Part shown: positions 15,810 to 24,440 of the stretch, one piece after another
How the letters are laid out: every line of letters begins with the position of its first letter
Numbering within the stretch: position 1 is the stretch's first letter
Source: G963664835 sp963664835
GTDB lineage: Bacteria; Chloroflexota; UBA6077; FW602-bin22; JBCLEL01
Reading direction: 5' to 3'
Assembly (NCBI GenBank): GCA_963664835.2
Contig: CAXXUG010000020.1
Location: 310,001-374,000, forward strand
Length of the DNA stretch: 64,000 nt
Position numbers and translations under genes: made by a program
Notes under the pieces: model-generated
Told to the model about the DNA's origin: nothing
Seen by the model: only the letters and a program-made list of their open reading frames with translations
Database searches by the model: none

Positions 15810-17150
15810 CTACGCCGGCAGTTCGTTCTCAATCCGTCCAATGGCGGCGTCGATCCGGCGGAAGGTCTCCGCAATCTCGCCTTCGGATATGGTCAGCGGC
15901 GGCGCCACGAAGAAGTGGTCGCCGAGCTTGCCGTCGATGTTTCCGCCGCCGCGGTAGATCACCACGCCCTCTTCGAGCGCCGCCCTGGCCAGCCGGGCGT
16001 TCAGCCCTACCGATGGAGAGAATGGCTCGTGTGTGGTCGCGTCCTGGACCAACTCGACGCCCATGAGCAGTCCCCGGCCCCTGACGTCGCCGACGATCCG
16101 GTGGTCCAAGAGGCGCCGGCCGTGGTCGAAAAACGTTCCGCTCAACCTGGCGGCTCGATTGGTAAGGTCCTCCTCGACCATGATGTCCTGCACCTCGCAG
16201 GCCACGGCCGAGCACAGCGGGTTGGCGGCGTAGGTGAAGATGTGCTCGACCGGCGCCGGCTTGCTCAGAAACACGTCGGCGACACGCTCGGAAATGGCGA
16301 CCGCGCCCATAGGGGCGTATCCGCCGGTCAGTCCCTTGGCCATCGTCATCAGATCTGGGACAACGCCGAAGTGCTCGATCGCGAAGTTCTTGCCGGTGCG
16401 ACCGAATCCGTCGATGACCTCGTCGGCAATCAGCAGCACGTCGTTGCGATCGCAGATCTCTCTGATGATGGGGAAGTACTCGTCGGGTGGAACTACGCCG
16501 CCCATCGAAGACCCGACGATCGGCTCGGCGATGAATGCGGACACCCTCTCCGGCCCGACCTGGTCGATGGCCGCTTCAAGCTCGGTCGCGCAATCCATGT
16601 CGCAGCCGGGGTACTCTTTTCCATAGGGGCAGCGGTAGCAGTAGTTCGGGTCAATATGGGGAAAGTCCAAGAGGATCGGCAGGTACTTTTCCCGGCGGGG
16701 GACCATGCCAGTCGCGGATAGAGCGCCCAGGGTAGCTCCGTGGTAGCAGTGCCGGCGACCGATGACGAGCCTCTTGTCGGCGTTTCCTCGTTCGACGTGG
16801 TACTGCCGGGACAGCTTGATCGCGACTTCGACCGCCTCTGAGCCTCCGGAGGTGAACTGGAAATGGTTGAGGTCACCCGGCGTGATCCGGGCTACCCGCT
16901 CCGACAGGTCTTTCGCCGGCTGGTTGGCGAAGATGTTCGAGATGCAGAACGCGAGCTGCCCGGCCTGGCGGGCCATCGCGTCGGCCACGCGCTGGCGCCC
17001 GTGGCCAATGTTCACGCAGGCAATGCCGGCTATCGCGTCGATGTACTGCTTGCCGGTATCGTCCCAGACGTTGACGCCCTCACCGCGTACCAACGTGGGG
17101 TAGTGCTGGATTGGGTTCAGTGGCAGAACCGCGCCGGTGGAATCTGTCAT
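15810..17150 (-). CDS. Class III (omega) aminotransferase
   Basis: A 446-residue PLP enzyme of the beta-alanine/taurine/4-aminobutyrate-pyruvate type. Motifs are SGGSEAVEVAIKLSRQYH (phosphate binding), ADEVIDGFGRTG (Asp that pairs with the PLP pyridine nitrogen) and TMAKGLTGGYAPMGA (Schiff-base Lys). A Cys-rich insertion, YCYRCPYGKEYPGCDMDCA, near residue 180 is found in a subset of such enzymes. The ATG at 17150 follows GGGAGCTGAA; upstream in-frame codons lack similarity. The donor amine cannot be read from the sequence. Confidence 0.93.
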   Translation of the reverse strand: MTDSTGAVLPLNPIQHYPTLVRGEGVNVWDDTGKQYIDAIAGIACVNIGHGRQRVADAMARQAGQLAFCISNIFANQPAKDLSERVARITPGDLNHFQFTSGGSEAVEVAIKLSRQYHVERGNADKRLVIGRRHCYHGATLGALSATGMVPRREKYLPILLDFPHIDPNYCYRCPYGKEYPGCDMDCATELEAAIDQVGPERVSAFIAEPIVGSSMGGVVPPDEYFPIIREICDRNDVLLIADEVIDGFGRTGKNFAIEHFGVVPDLMTMAKGLTGGYAPMGAVAISERVADVFLSKPAPVEHIFTYAANPLCSAVACEVQDIMVEEDLTNRAARLSGTFFDHGRRLLDHRIVGDVRGRGLLMGVELVQDATTHEPFSPSVGLNARLARAALEEGVVIYRGGGNIDGKLGDHFFVAPPLTISEGEIAETFRRIDAAIGRIENELPA

Positions 17151-17470
17151 TTCAGCTCCCTGATTGGACGGTCGACTCGCCGGACTCCGTTGGCAAGCAG
17201 GGTCAATATAATCGAATTCCGTACGTCCGTCCACGGAGGTTTTTCCCGGCCTGGACGGTCTGCCTATTCCCTCGGCGGGGCCGGCTCAATGGCAAGGATC
17301 CAGTGGTCGTCGTCGGCGCATTCAGCAATCAGGAGGTGGTAGCTCGGAGAGGGATTAGAGTCTTGCGTCCGAAGTGCTGTACTATTTGTATGATGGTTCC
17401 GCTCCTAGTGCCAGGCTGTACTCTCTGCCCGGGGGCGTCGTGAGCCGGAAGATATTGCAAGGAGGAATGG
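17151..17470. other. Divergent intergenic region
   Basis: A 320-nt gap between the divergent aminotransferase and VOC genes. A TATATT hexamer near 17200-17210 on the minus strand (GATTATATTGACC) could be the -10 of the aminotransferase promoter. On the plus strand, AAGGAGGA directly precedes the next ATG. No gene is seen. Confidence 0.35.
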
Positions 17471-17890
17471 ATGACACTCAACACTTATCTAACGTTCGAT
17501 GGGAACTGCCGAGAAGCATTCGAGTTCTACCAGTCGGTTTTCGGAGGAGAGTTCGTCACAATCCAAACATTTGGGGACGCACCTCATGACATAGGCATCC
17601 CGGAAGATGAGTCGGGCAGGATCATGCACGTATCGTTACCCATCGGATCAAGTGTACTCATGGGCAGCGATACCTCCGCTCAGTTCGGACCTCCGCACGT
17701 AGTTGGCAACAATTTTTCGATCTCCTACGCGCCGGAGAGCAAGGAGCAGGCGGACGAGCTGTTCGCCAAGATTTCGGAGGGCGGCGCAGTGACGATGCCT
17801 CTCGAGGACGCGTTTTGGGGGTCGTACTTCGGATCCTGTACCGACAAATTCGGCATCAACTGGCAGTTTAACTGCGAGCACCAAGGGTAA
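17471..17890 (+). CDS. PhnB-like VOC/glyoxalase-fold protein
   Basis: A 139-residue single-domain protein of the PhnB/3-demethylubiquinone family. It has TYLTFDGNCREAFEFYQSVFGGEFVTIQTFGD at the N-terminus, GRIMHVSLPIGSSVLMGSD and NNFSISYAPESKEQADELFAKISEGG in the middle, and DAFWGSYFGSCTDKFGINWQFN at the end. These are the two beta-alpha-beta-beta-beta halves of the VOC fold. Members bind small ligands, sometimes a metal; none is assigned here. A strong AAGGAGGA ribosome site fixes the start. Confidence 0.93.
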   Translation: MTLNTYLTFDGNCREAFEFYQSVFGGEFVTIQTFGDAPHDIGIPEDESGRIMHVSLPIGSSVLMGSDTSAQFGPPHVVGNNFSISYAPESKEQADELFAKISEGGAVTMPLEDAFWGSYFGSCTDKFGINWQFNCEHQG

Positions 17891-17898
17891 GCTTCTAG

Positions 17899-18160
17899 CA
17901 ATCGCTCAGGCCGGCTGGTGCCGGCGTACCAAGGTATGAAAACCCGGAGTTGCGATTTTATGCGGCGAAGTCGCACGGAGGATTCTGCCACGCCCACGCC
18001 CCACCCCAGCGGGGGACAAGCCCCCGCGCTACATTTCCCATCGCCACCCCTCCTGGATTCCTGCCTTCGCCGGAATGGCGAACGAGGGGCGGATTGGCGA
18101 GAGCGGGAGCGGTGGTACGCGGGCACTCTCGGGTCCACGAACGATCATTTTCGTACCAAT
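17899..18160. repeat. Dispersed intergenic repeat, copy C
   Basis: The most complete copy. It has CAATCGCTCA and a GCGTACCAAGG.ATGAAAACC block at the left, CCCCAGCGGGGGACAAG with CCCCCGCGCTACATT in the middle (near 18003-18035), GGAATGGCGAAC-type units, and ATCATTTTCGTACCAA at the right end (18144-18159). The left part matches copy B and the right part matches copy A, so this copy shows that the three blocks belong to one element about 260 bp long. No gene lies in 17891-18228. Confidence 0.85.
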
Positions 18161-18228
18161 GGCCCCTATCTGCGCGCGCCAGGCCGGACGGCGCCGAGAC
18201 TCCTCTCGCCGCGCTCAGAGAGCGGGTC

Positions 18229-18555
18229 TTAGACTTTGTCGATCTTGGCGGCCATTATGAAATCGCTGTGGTGCAGGCCGTCGATGCTGTGGGTCCATAG
18301 GTAGACGCGCACCTCGCCCCATCGAACGTAGAGGTCGGGATGATGGTCCTGCGCCTCGGCGACTTCGGTGATCCGATTGACAAAATCGACCGCTTCGACA
18401 AAGTTCTTGAACTCAAACGACTTGGTGAGCTTGTTCTCTTCGTCGACGCTCCAACCGGGGAGTTGCTCCAAATATGGTTTGTATTCATCCGCGGTCAGGG
18501 AGGGGGTTCCGGCTCGGGCCGGGACGCAGTCGCGGTCGGCCAAGTTCGTCGTCAT
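18229..18555 (-). CDS. Pterin-4a-carbinolamine dehydratase (PhhB/DCoH family)
   Basis: A 108-residue protein with the active-site signature EAQDHHPDLYVRWGEVRVYLWTHSIDGLHHSDFIMAAKID, where the HHP histidines and the later His act in dehydration of 4a-hydroxytetrahydrobiopterin. It regenerates pterin cofactor for aromatic amino acid hydroxylases, or has a molybdopterin-linked role in bacteria that lack them. No hydroxylase gene is nearby. The ATG at 18555 follows GGAGCG. Confidence 0.93.
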   Translation of the reverse strand: MTTNLADRDCVPARAGTPSLTADEYKPYLEQLPGWSVDEENKLTKSFEFKNFVEAVDFVNRITEVAEAQDHHPDLYVRWGEVRVYLWTHSIDGLHHSDFIMAAKIDKV

Positions 18556-18733
18556 GTTCACGCTCCGTTTGGTTTACATATACAGATCGCTGCTGCTTAC
18601 ATGCTGAATGGAGGCCGCGATTGGAGTCAAGGGATCTTCGATCAGTCCGTCGCCGAGGCGGCGTTACCCACCACTGGCTCATGCCTTCCAGATTGACCGC
18701 GTGATCGTTTCAGTTGGATGAGGTCTTGGACGC

Positions 18734-19885
18734 TTAGCCGGCATCGGCTGCCGGCTGGTATAGGCTCCCGCCCTTCACCACGGTGGTTGGCTGCAGGAGT
18801 TGGCGTACGGTTCGCACGGCTCCGTCGGTGTCGCGCAACTCTACGTCACCCTCGACCTGCTCAAGCACGACGGCGTCGCCCCAACTGCCCGGCTTCAACG
18901 TGCCTATTTTCTCTTCCATACCGATTGCGTTGGCCGGCAGGCTGGTGGAGCTGGCGATCACGTCATCCAAGCCGACACCCATGTGGAGAAACTTGCTCAT
19001 TGTCGTCGGCATGTCTCGAACAAGCTCCATGCTTTGGGTATGTATGTCAGTTGAGATTGTCTGGGGGGTGAATCCCTGGGCAAGGGCACGCTCGGCGACG
19101 TCCCAGGTGAACGAGCCGGCGCCATGTCCCACGTCGAATATAACGCCGCGTTCCACTGCTTCCAGGACCGAGTGGCGGACGTTTCCGTGCGAGTCCAGGA
19201 TGCCGTGGCCCTTCCCGTGAAAAGTATGGGTCAATATGTCGCGTTCCTTCATCACCGCAAGGATGTCATCGATCGACTCACACCAAGCGTCCTGGGGGTG
19301 CACCATGATTGGCAGGCCGGTTGCGTCGGCCGCCTCTCGCGCCAGATGGAGGGGCGCGATGCCGGCGCTTTGTCCGACAATCAGGTCGCGAGTCAGGCGC
19401 ACCTTGATTCCGAGTATCACGTCTCGATTCGCCTCGATCGTCTGTAGCGCGTGGGGAACGTCCACCCACCTGATGTCGTCCAACTCGCCGACGAGCTGGG
19501 TCAGCATGCCTTGTAACGAGATGTTTAGCTGGGCAAAGATACGCGTCTCGCTGACGTCGATGATGTACTTGCGGAAGCCGGGGAAGGTCTGAGCGCCGGC
19601 CGAGCCGGCGTCGACGACCGTAGTTGAGCCGCGGGCGAGGCACTCGGCGTCTGGATTGACTCCGAGGTACGAAACGCCTTCGAAGACGTGTACGTGGAGA
19701 TCGATCAGACCGGGGGTGACGATCCGGCCGGCCGCGTCCACTACTTGCTCGGCCTGGTCCGCCGGAATCGCGTCGTCGAGTGCGGCGACCCGGCCATCCT
19801 TGAAGGCGACATCGCGCCGGCCGTGGATGTTCTGAGCCGGGTCTACTACTGTGCCGCCACTGATCAGAAGGTCATAGGCTGACAT
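18734..19885 (-). CDS. Amidohydrolase/deacetylase-family metallohydrolase
   Basis: A 383-residue TIM-barrel metal-dependent hydrolase related to dihydroorotases and D-aminoacylases. The metal-binding HxH is in GLIDLHVHVFEG, further ligands are a His in LPIMVHPQ and a His in ILTHTFHGKGHG, and the catalytic Asp is probably in ISTDIHTQS. The N-terminal LISGGTVVDPAQ and C-terminal GDAVVLEQVEGDVELRDTDG form the beta-sandwich. The substrate is probably a cyclic amide or N-acyl amino acid but cannot be fixed. The ATG at 19885 follows GGGAGG. A broken N-terminal copy lies at 20423-20500. Confidence 0.9.
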   Translation of the reverse strand: MSAYDLLISGGTVVDPAQNIHGRRDVAFKDGRVAALDDAIPADQAEQVVDAAGRIVTPGLIDLHVHVFEGVSYLGVNPDAECLARGSTTVVDAGSAGAQTFPGFRKYIIDVSETRIFAQLNISLQGMLTQLVGELDDIRWVDVPHALQTIEANRDVILGIKVRLTRDLIVGQSAGIAPLHLAREAADATGLPIMVHPQDAWCESIDDILAVMKERDILTHTFHGKGHGILDSHGNVRHSVLEAVERGVIFDVGHGAGSFTWDVAERALAQGFTPQTISTDIHTQSMELVRDMPTTMSKFLHMGVGLDDVIASSTSLPANAIGMEEKIGTLKPGSWGDAVVLEQVEGDVELRDTDGAVRTVRQLLQPTTVVKGGSLYQPAADAG

Positions 19886-20037
19886 CGGTCCGCACCTCCC
19901 AAATGCGCTAAGAGCAGGCAAACATTATATAGACGGCGTTGCTGATTGGGTACGCGTGCGGGGCGCCGTCGGCAAACAAGCAACGCGCCAGCCTTGGGAG
20001 AACTGGTACAATCGCGTCGATAGGAGTTCGTTTCGGT

Positions 20038-20337
20038 ATGACGCCTGAGCTAGTTGGCTTCCTCGCTATCATAATCGCCATCGTTGGGCTTGGGGTGGGC
20101 CTGGCCATGTTCATCCAAGCGAGCGTGGGGCGGTTGGAAAGTCGCATCTACGCCGTGGAGCGGCGAATGTCGGACTTGGACCAGCGAATGTCCGCCTTAG
20201 AGCAGCGAGTGTCGGACATGGACCAGCGAATGTCAGCCATGGAGCAGCGAATGTCAGCCATGGAGCAACGGCTGGCGAGGCTCGAGGGCGTACTGGACGG
20301 ACTCCGTGAAGCGCTATTCAGTACCCGGGCTAGCTAG
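20038..20337 (+). CDS. Mini membrane-anchored coiled-coil protein, paralog 1
   Basis: A 99-residue protein: TPEL, then one membrane helix (VGFLAIIIAIVGLGVGLAMFI), then heptads of the form MSALEQR/MSDMDQR, then a conserved end RLEGVLDGLREALFS. The same plan and end occur in the protein at 23612-23926. The ATG follows TAGGAGTT at a spacing of about 10. Function unknown; such proteins could trimerise on the membrane surface. The repeats are nearly identical at DNA level, suggesting slippage. Confidence 0.75.
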   Translation: MTPELVGFLAIIIAIVGLGVGLAMFIQASVGRLESRIYAVERRMSDLDQRMSALEQRVSDMDQRMSAMEQRMSAMEQRLARLEGVLDGLREALFSTRAS

Positions 20338-20422
20338 CGTGAAATCGGACAAGTACTTCAACTAGGCTCGCCGGCGGCGCGTCGGCTAATGTGATGGCCT
20401 GCTCAATCCCGGAGGCGGGACT

Positions 20423-20500
20423 CCGCCGGCCGGTGATCCTCTGAGCGGGATCTACCATCGCGCCGCCTCTTGTCAGAGGCCCAAAGCCCGACGTAGACAT
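20423..20500 (-). pseudogene. N-terminal relic of an amidohydrolase paralog
   Basis: Reading from an ATG at 20500 gives about 25 codons, of which PLTRGGAMVDPAQRITGRR aligns with LLISGGTVVDPAQNIHGRR of the intact amidohydrolase at 18734-19885, on the same strand. After that the similarity ends. It lies about 600 bp upstream of the intact gene and separated from it by the coiled-coil gene, so it is a decayed tandem copy. Confidence 0.75.
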
Positions 20501-20537
20501 TTACCTTCTTATTCCCTGGAATTACTAGGCCGCCTTT

Positions 20538-21854
20538 ATGAAAGTCTCGATCCCTCAACTCGGTTCTGTGCGCGAAAAGCTGTTACCGGCGGACATCATC
20601 GTCGTTCTCCGCTCTCGGGATTTCAGGCTGATATTTGCCGCGACCTTTGCGGCAAACTTGGGCGACGCGTTCTACTTTGTGGCGCTGCCTTGGTTGGTGC
20701 TCGCTCACGGCGGTTCCGCGACCGCGGTGGGCCTGACCGGCGCCGCCGCGATGTTGCCGTACGTGCTGCTCGGACCGCTGGCCGGCGTGGTTTCGGACCG
20801 TGTGAACCGCAAGAATCTGATGATCGGCGCCGACCTTGCGCGCGCGTTCCTCGTCGCGGTCTTGGTGGCGGCCGGCTGGCTTGGGTTACTGCAGACCTGG
20901 CATTTCGCCGTCACTGCATTCCTATTGACGGCGGCCGGCCTTCTCATCTTCCCGGCGCGAGGCGCTCTGATCCCGTTGCTGGTCCCTAAGAGGGAGCTGG
21001 TTGCGGCAAATGCGGCGATGCTGACTGGGTTGCAAATCATGAACATAGCCGGCAAAGTGGCCGGCGGATTCTTGATTGTTCTCGTAGGGCCGATTGCCGC
21101 GATTGGCCTGTGTGGAGCGTCCTACGTGGTCTCGTCGACCCTGGTTATGAGAATGACCGCACCGTCCGTTGCGCCCCGCACGCGAACAGGGAAACGACGA
21201 CTTCCGGGCTCAGGCTTCGTTCTGGACCTGCTGGATTCAGCGAAGTTCATCGTACGACATCCCTTGATCCGAGCGCTTGCTCTTACCGGACTGGCCCTCA
21301 ACGCGCTGCACTTTCCGGCGATGACGATGCTGTTGCCGTTGCATCTGGGGGCCTCGCTCCAAGCCGGGCCGGAGGTGTTCGGACTCTTCCTGGCTATCGA
21401 GTCTGGAGGCTTGCTCATTGCAACGCCGTTGGCGCCTCGGTTATCGCGGTGGGTTGGCGACGGACGTCTTGGCGCGTACACAATTGGATTATTGGGTGCA
21501 TTGGTAGTCTTGCTTGCGATCGCAACAAGCGTATGGCAAGCACTTGCGTTAGCAATGCTGATGGGAATTGTTTCTGCTGGGACAGTACCGATGGGAAGTC
21601 TCGTTCAGGCCGAGACGCCGGACGCCTATCGAGGTCGCGTGTTGGCGAATATGGCAGCGATCAGCTCTGCATTCGTCCCTCTCACGATGGCGCTCGGCGG
21701 CAACCTGGTCGACCTTCACGGCTCGCGACCGCTATACGCCGCGACCGGCATCGTGGTGGCGATCTGTGGGATCGTATTACTGGCGTCCCGGCGGGTGCGC
21801 GAGGCGCGTGTTTCCGTTCGCGACGAGTCGACGCGCCGATTGTATGGAGGTTGA
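20538..21854 (+). CDS. MFS drug/siderophore exporter (MFS_3 type)
   Basis: A 438-residue major facilitator with about 12 hydrophobic segments. The N-terminal half has FRLIFAATFAANLGDAFYFVALPWLVL and the loop 2-3 signature GPLAGVVSDRVNRKNLMI, both typical of the EntS/MFS_3 exporters. A second-half loop (LVQAETPDAYRGRVLANMAAISSAFVPL) also fits. The substrate is unknown. No regulator is adjacent; the gene converges on the ABC-2 permeases. Confidence 0.92.
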   Translation: MKVSIPQLGSVREKLLPADIIVVLRSRDFRLIFAATFAANLGDAFYFVALPWLVLAHGGSATAVGLTGAAAMLPYVLLGPLAGVVSDRVNRKNLMIGADLARAFLVAVLVAAGWLGLLQTWHFAVTAFLLTAAGLLIFPARGALIPLLVPKRELVAANAAMLTGLQIMNIAGKVAGGFLIVLVGPIAAIGLCGASYVVSSTLVMRMTAPSVAPRTRTGKRRLPGSGFVLDLLDSAKFIVRHPLIRALALTGLALNALHFPAMTMLLPLHLGASLQAGPEVFGLFLAIESGGLLIATPLAPRLSRWVGDGRLGAYTIGLLGALVVLLAIATSVWQALALAMLMGIVSAGTVPMGSLVQAETPDAYRGRVLANMAAISSAFVPLTMALGGNLVDLHGSRPLYAATGIVVAICGIVLLASRRVREARVSVRDESTRRLYGG

Positions 21855-21862
21855 CCCGCGAG

Positions 21863-22648
21863 CTACTCGACGATCTGTTCCAGATTGCCGCGGCGCTTCG
21901 TTTCCCGCTCCATCAGTCGAAACAGTGCGAAGCCGGCGACGGCGTAGCCGAGTCCAATCGCGAGCTCCAACAATAGTTGATCGGCGATATCTGCGATTCC
22001 AGCGCCGGCGAACGATCCTCGAAGCGCGACGATTCCGTGGGTGAACGGTATGACCTGGCTGACTGCTTTCAAGATGTCCGGCAGCCTGTCCACCGGGATA
22101 ATCGCGCCGGTGAGCAGCATCGCCACACCGTACACGAACTGGAACACGTATCCGAATCGGAAGAGAACCAACGTGACGCTGCCGATCAACAATGCAAACG
22201 TCGTGGAGGAAAGGATCAGTACTGTGACCGTAACCAGGAGCGATGTCCAATTCACCTCAGCGAGGTCCAATCGGAGTATCAACCATGCCCCAACTAAACC
22301 TATGGCAAAGGTCACGATCGCGTTGAGCCAATGGACTCCCGCTCTTCCGAAATAGATCATCAGCCGGTGAGCGGGGGACAGGAACATAATTGACAGGATG
22401 CCATAGGCTCGGTCGTAGAACAGCGCTTCCAAGATGCCGTAGGCGATCACGAAGATTATCGAAAAGGCAAGCAGTCCGACGGTGTAATGCTCGGCGGCCT
22501 CTGGACTACTAGCGAACTTGCCGGCCAGGACAACCGTCAGCACGTGCAGGAGAGGCTGGAAGAAGATCCGAGTGACGTATCCGGGCCCCTGCCAGGTAAC
22601 GAATGCTCCTCTGTAGGTCAATACGGCCAATCTGGCGAAGTTGTTCAT
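21863..22648 (-). CDS. ABC-2 type permease (second of a pair)
   Basis: A 261-residue protein with six hydrophobic segments and the ABC-2 layout: amphipathic N-terminus, FIIFVIAYGILEALFYDRAYGILSIMFLSPAHRLMIYFGRAG in the cytoplasmic coupling region, and VAMLLTGAIIPVDRLPDILKAVSQVIPFTHGIVALR before the last helix. It follows a homologous permease with a 15-nt gap. Together they would form a heterodimeric channel, but no ATPase gene is within the window. Confidence 0.9.
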   Translation of the reverse strand: MNNFARLAVLTYRGAFVTWQGPGYVTRIFFQPLLHVLTVVLAGKFASSPEAAEHYTVGLLAFSIIFVIAYGILEALFYDRAYGILSIMFLSPAHRLMIYFGRAGVHWLNAIVTFAIGLVGAWLILRLDLAEVNWTSLLVTVTVLILSSTTFALLIGSVTLVLFRFGYVFQFVYGVAMLLTGAIIPVDRLPDILKAVSQVIPFTHGIVALRGSFAGAGIADIADQLLLELAIGLGYAVAGFALFRLMERETKRRGNLEQIVE

Positions 22649-22663
22649 CGCTTTACCCGGGCC

Positions 22664-23440
22664 CTAGAAACTGCCCAAGATTCCGGTGGCCTTCACTTGC
22701 TTTTCAGCCTTGATGAATAGTAGGTAGGTCAATACCAGGAACGCCGCCGACGTTGCCAACGCGAGGGCCCAATGATCCACTGTGTTGCCATAGGATCGTC
22801 CACTCTCGACTGAGCTCAGTAGTCCTCCCATCGCCCAAGAGGTTGGTAGTGCCCATGCAACTGGTTTCAGCGCTGGGGCCAACGAAGCAACGGGATAGAC
22901 GAATCCGCTGAACACCATCACGAGGGGCCGGATCGCTTCGAAGTAGGTATCTTGCCCACCGGTCAGGAAAGACAGTGGAGCGGACAAGAAGCCGACCACG
23001 GTCGTGGCTGCCAACGCGATACCTAAAGAAGCTAGCAAGATGAGAAGATTCGGAACGTGGATGAATTGGGGTGAGAATGCCAAGATGATCGCTATCCCCG
23101 TCACCCCCAAGAGGGACGCAAAGACTGAAACCGCCAGAATACTTCCTACCATGATCGTCATGATGGGTGTGCGCGACATGAGCATCAGTTCGAGCGTACC
23201 CTGAACTAGCTCGCCACGAAGAGACCAACCCATGCGAAAGACACAAAAGTTCCAGACGACCATCATGTATGCGCCTATCGCCAGGTAGGTCACGACCGAT
23301 GAGTCTCCGCTCTCGTGGGCGAACCAGCCCAACGCGACGACGAATATGAGTGTTCCCAGGAACGACAGGAACCTGCCGCCTCCGGTCGTCAACTTCCAGG
23401 AGTAGATGAACGCTGCCCGTACGGCGTAGATGTTGCCCAA
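22664..23440 (-). CDS. ABC-2 type permease (first of a pair)
   Basis: A 258-residue protein with about six membrane segments; GYMMVVWNF-like (AYMMVVWNFCVFRMGWSLRGELVQGTLELMLMSRTP) marks the coupling loop, and VFSGFVYPVASLAPALKPVAWALPTSWAMGGLL is the typical ABC-2 exit-gate region. A TTG at 23440 behind GAGG with 8-nt spacing begins LGNIYAVRAAFIYSWKL. The frame is open up to 23587 but that extension has no membrane or family features and is left out. Confidence 0.87.
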   Translation of the reverse strand: MGNIYAVRAAFIYSWKLTTGGGRFLSFLGTLIFVVALGWFAHESGDSSVVTYLAIGAYMMVVWNFCVFRMGWSLRGELVQGTLELMLMSRTPIMTIMVGSILAVSVFASLLGVTGIAIILAFSPQFIHVPNLLILLASLGIALAATTVVGFLSAPLSFLTGGQDTYFEAIRPLVMVFSGFVYPVASLAPALKPVAWALPTSWAMGGLLSSVESGRSYGNTVDHWALALATSAAFLVLTYLLFIKAEKQVKATGILGSF

Positions 23441-23611
23441 ATCTGTTGCCTCGAGAGAGCTGCGAGTCGCAAGGGTAGTGCACTGAAACTTACCATATCG
23501 GGGCAACTGGATACGGTTTCTTTGTGCTGGCTTGGTGCATTCAGCGGGTATGGGCCCACTAAAGGTGGGCACGTGAACTGATACCATCCCGTGTGTAGGA
23601 GTTGATGCTGG

Positions 23612-23926
23612 GTGACCCCTGAGCTAATCGCGATCCTGGTAGTAGGCGTCGCAGTAGTCGGTCTGATCCTGAATGGCCAGGCCCAAACGGGTAGGCGGCT
23701 GGATGCGTTAGAGCGACGAATGGAAGGTCGCATGGACGCATTAGAGCAGCGAATGGAGGCTCGCGTCGATGCCCTAGAGCAGCGGTTATCTGCCTTCGAG
23801 CTACAGGTCAATCAGAGATTCGACCGGCTGGAGGCCCGACTAGCAGCCCTGGAGCAGCGGGTCGCCCGGCTCGAGGGGGTACTGGATGGACTGCGTGAGG
23901 CGCTGTTCAGCGCGCGGGCTACCTGA
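23612..23926 (+). CDS. Mini membrane-anchored coiled-coil protein, paralog 2
   Basis: A 104-residue protein beginning GTG ACC CCT, with a membrane helix (LIAILVVGVAVVGLIL), then heptads (RMDALEQRMEARVDALEQRL...), and the end RLEGVLDGLREALFS shared with the paralog at 20038-20337. The two also share a TAGGAGTT-type leader and the opening TPEL. It ends 8 nt before the phage-type operon on the other strand. Function unknown. Confidence 0.75.
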   Translation: MTPELIAILVVGVAVVGLILNGQAQTGRRLDALERRMEGRMDALEQRMEARVDALEQRLSAFELQVNQRFDRLEARLAALEQRVARLEGVLDGLREALFSARAT

Positions 23927-23934
23927 TCCGGCCG

Positions 23935-24198
23935 CTATTTGCCCCTGATCAGAGCTCTCCCCTGGCTATAGACGCCGCTGGCCGTGAACCCAACGACCGC
24001 CCCTATCAGGACCGCTTCGATCAAGCCGATGCCGACACGACCTGAGAACCCAACTGCGAGCACGACCGCCGCGGTCAGTGCTACCAGCGGAAAGTATCGA
24101 CTCGGCAGGCTCGGAAAAACCTTCTTCGTGAACTGCACTGCCGCCAGGACCAACATGGTCATGCCGCCGATTGTCAACCAGCTTTGATCGAAACTCAT
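23935..24198 (-). CDS. Holin-like small membrane protein
   Basis: An 87-residue protein with about three hydrophobic stretches (LTIGGMTMLVLAAVQFTKKVF; FPLVALTAAVVLAVGFSG; GIGLIEAVLIGAVVGFTASGVYSQG) and a short basic tail, as in class I holins. It is the last gene of the phage-type operon. The ATG overlaps the preceding stop as ATGA. The holin role is inferred from size, topology and the amidase three genes upstream. Confidence 0.6.
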   Translation of the reverse strand: MSFDQSWLTIGGMTMLVLAAVQFTKKVFPSLPSRYFPLVALTAAVVLAVGFSGRVGIGLIEAVLIGAVVGFTASGVYSQGRALIRGK

Positions 24199-24413
24199 GC
24201 CCAAACTCCTACAATCATAGTATCGTCCGGATTGAAGTCCTCATAAGCCACAACGGCCACCACTCTGCCAACGACCAACTCACCGCTCGCGATTCCGCGA
24301 CTCACTCGGACGTCGACCAGGTTCGCCTCATCCGACGCCCCCAGTTCAACGTCCGCCCGGTATGTCGTCTTGTCGATCTTTCGCAAGATGCCTCTATAGA
24401 CGGATCCAGCCAT
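24195..24413 (-). CDS. Small hypothetical protein of the phage module
   Basis: A 72-residue, beta-rich protein (MAGSVYRGILRKIDKTTYRADVELG...). The ATG follows AGGAGGTTCAG. It ends as ATGA over the holin-like gene. Its alternating hydrophobic pattern recalls small phage structural or head-stabilising proteins, but the family is not recognised. Confidence 0.65.
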   Translation of the reverse strand: MAGSVYRGILRKIDKTTYRADVELGASDEANLVDVRVSRGIASGELVVGRVVAVVAYEDFNPDDTMIVGVWA

Positions 24414-24440
24414 CTGAACCTCCTGAAAAACACTCAATAA

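Noticed and set aside
15804..16721. 305-codon plus-strand frame
   Set aside because: Antisense of the class III aminotransferase with full catalytic motifs.
22664..23587. Extended 307-residue version of the ABC-2 permease
   Set aside because: The first 49 codons lack hydrophobic or conserved sequence, and a TTG with good GAGG spacing fits the family start.
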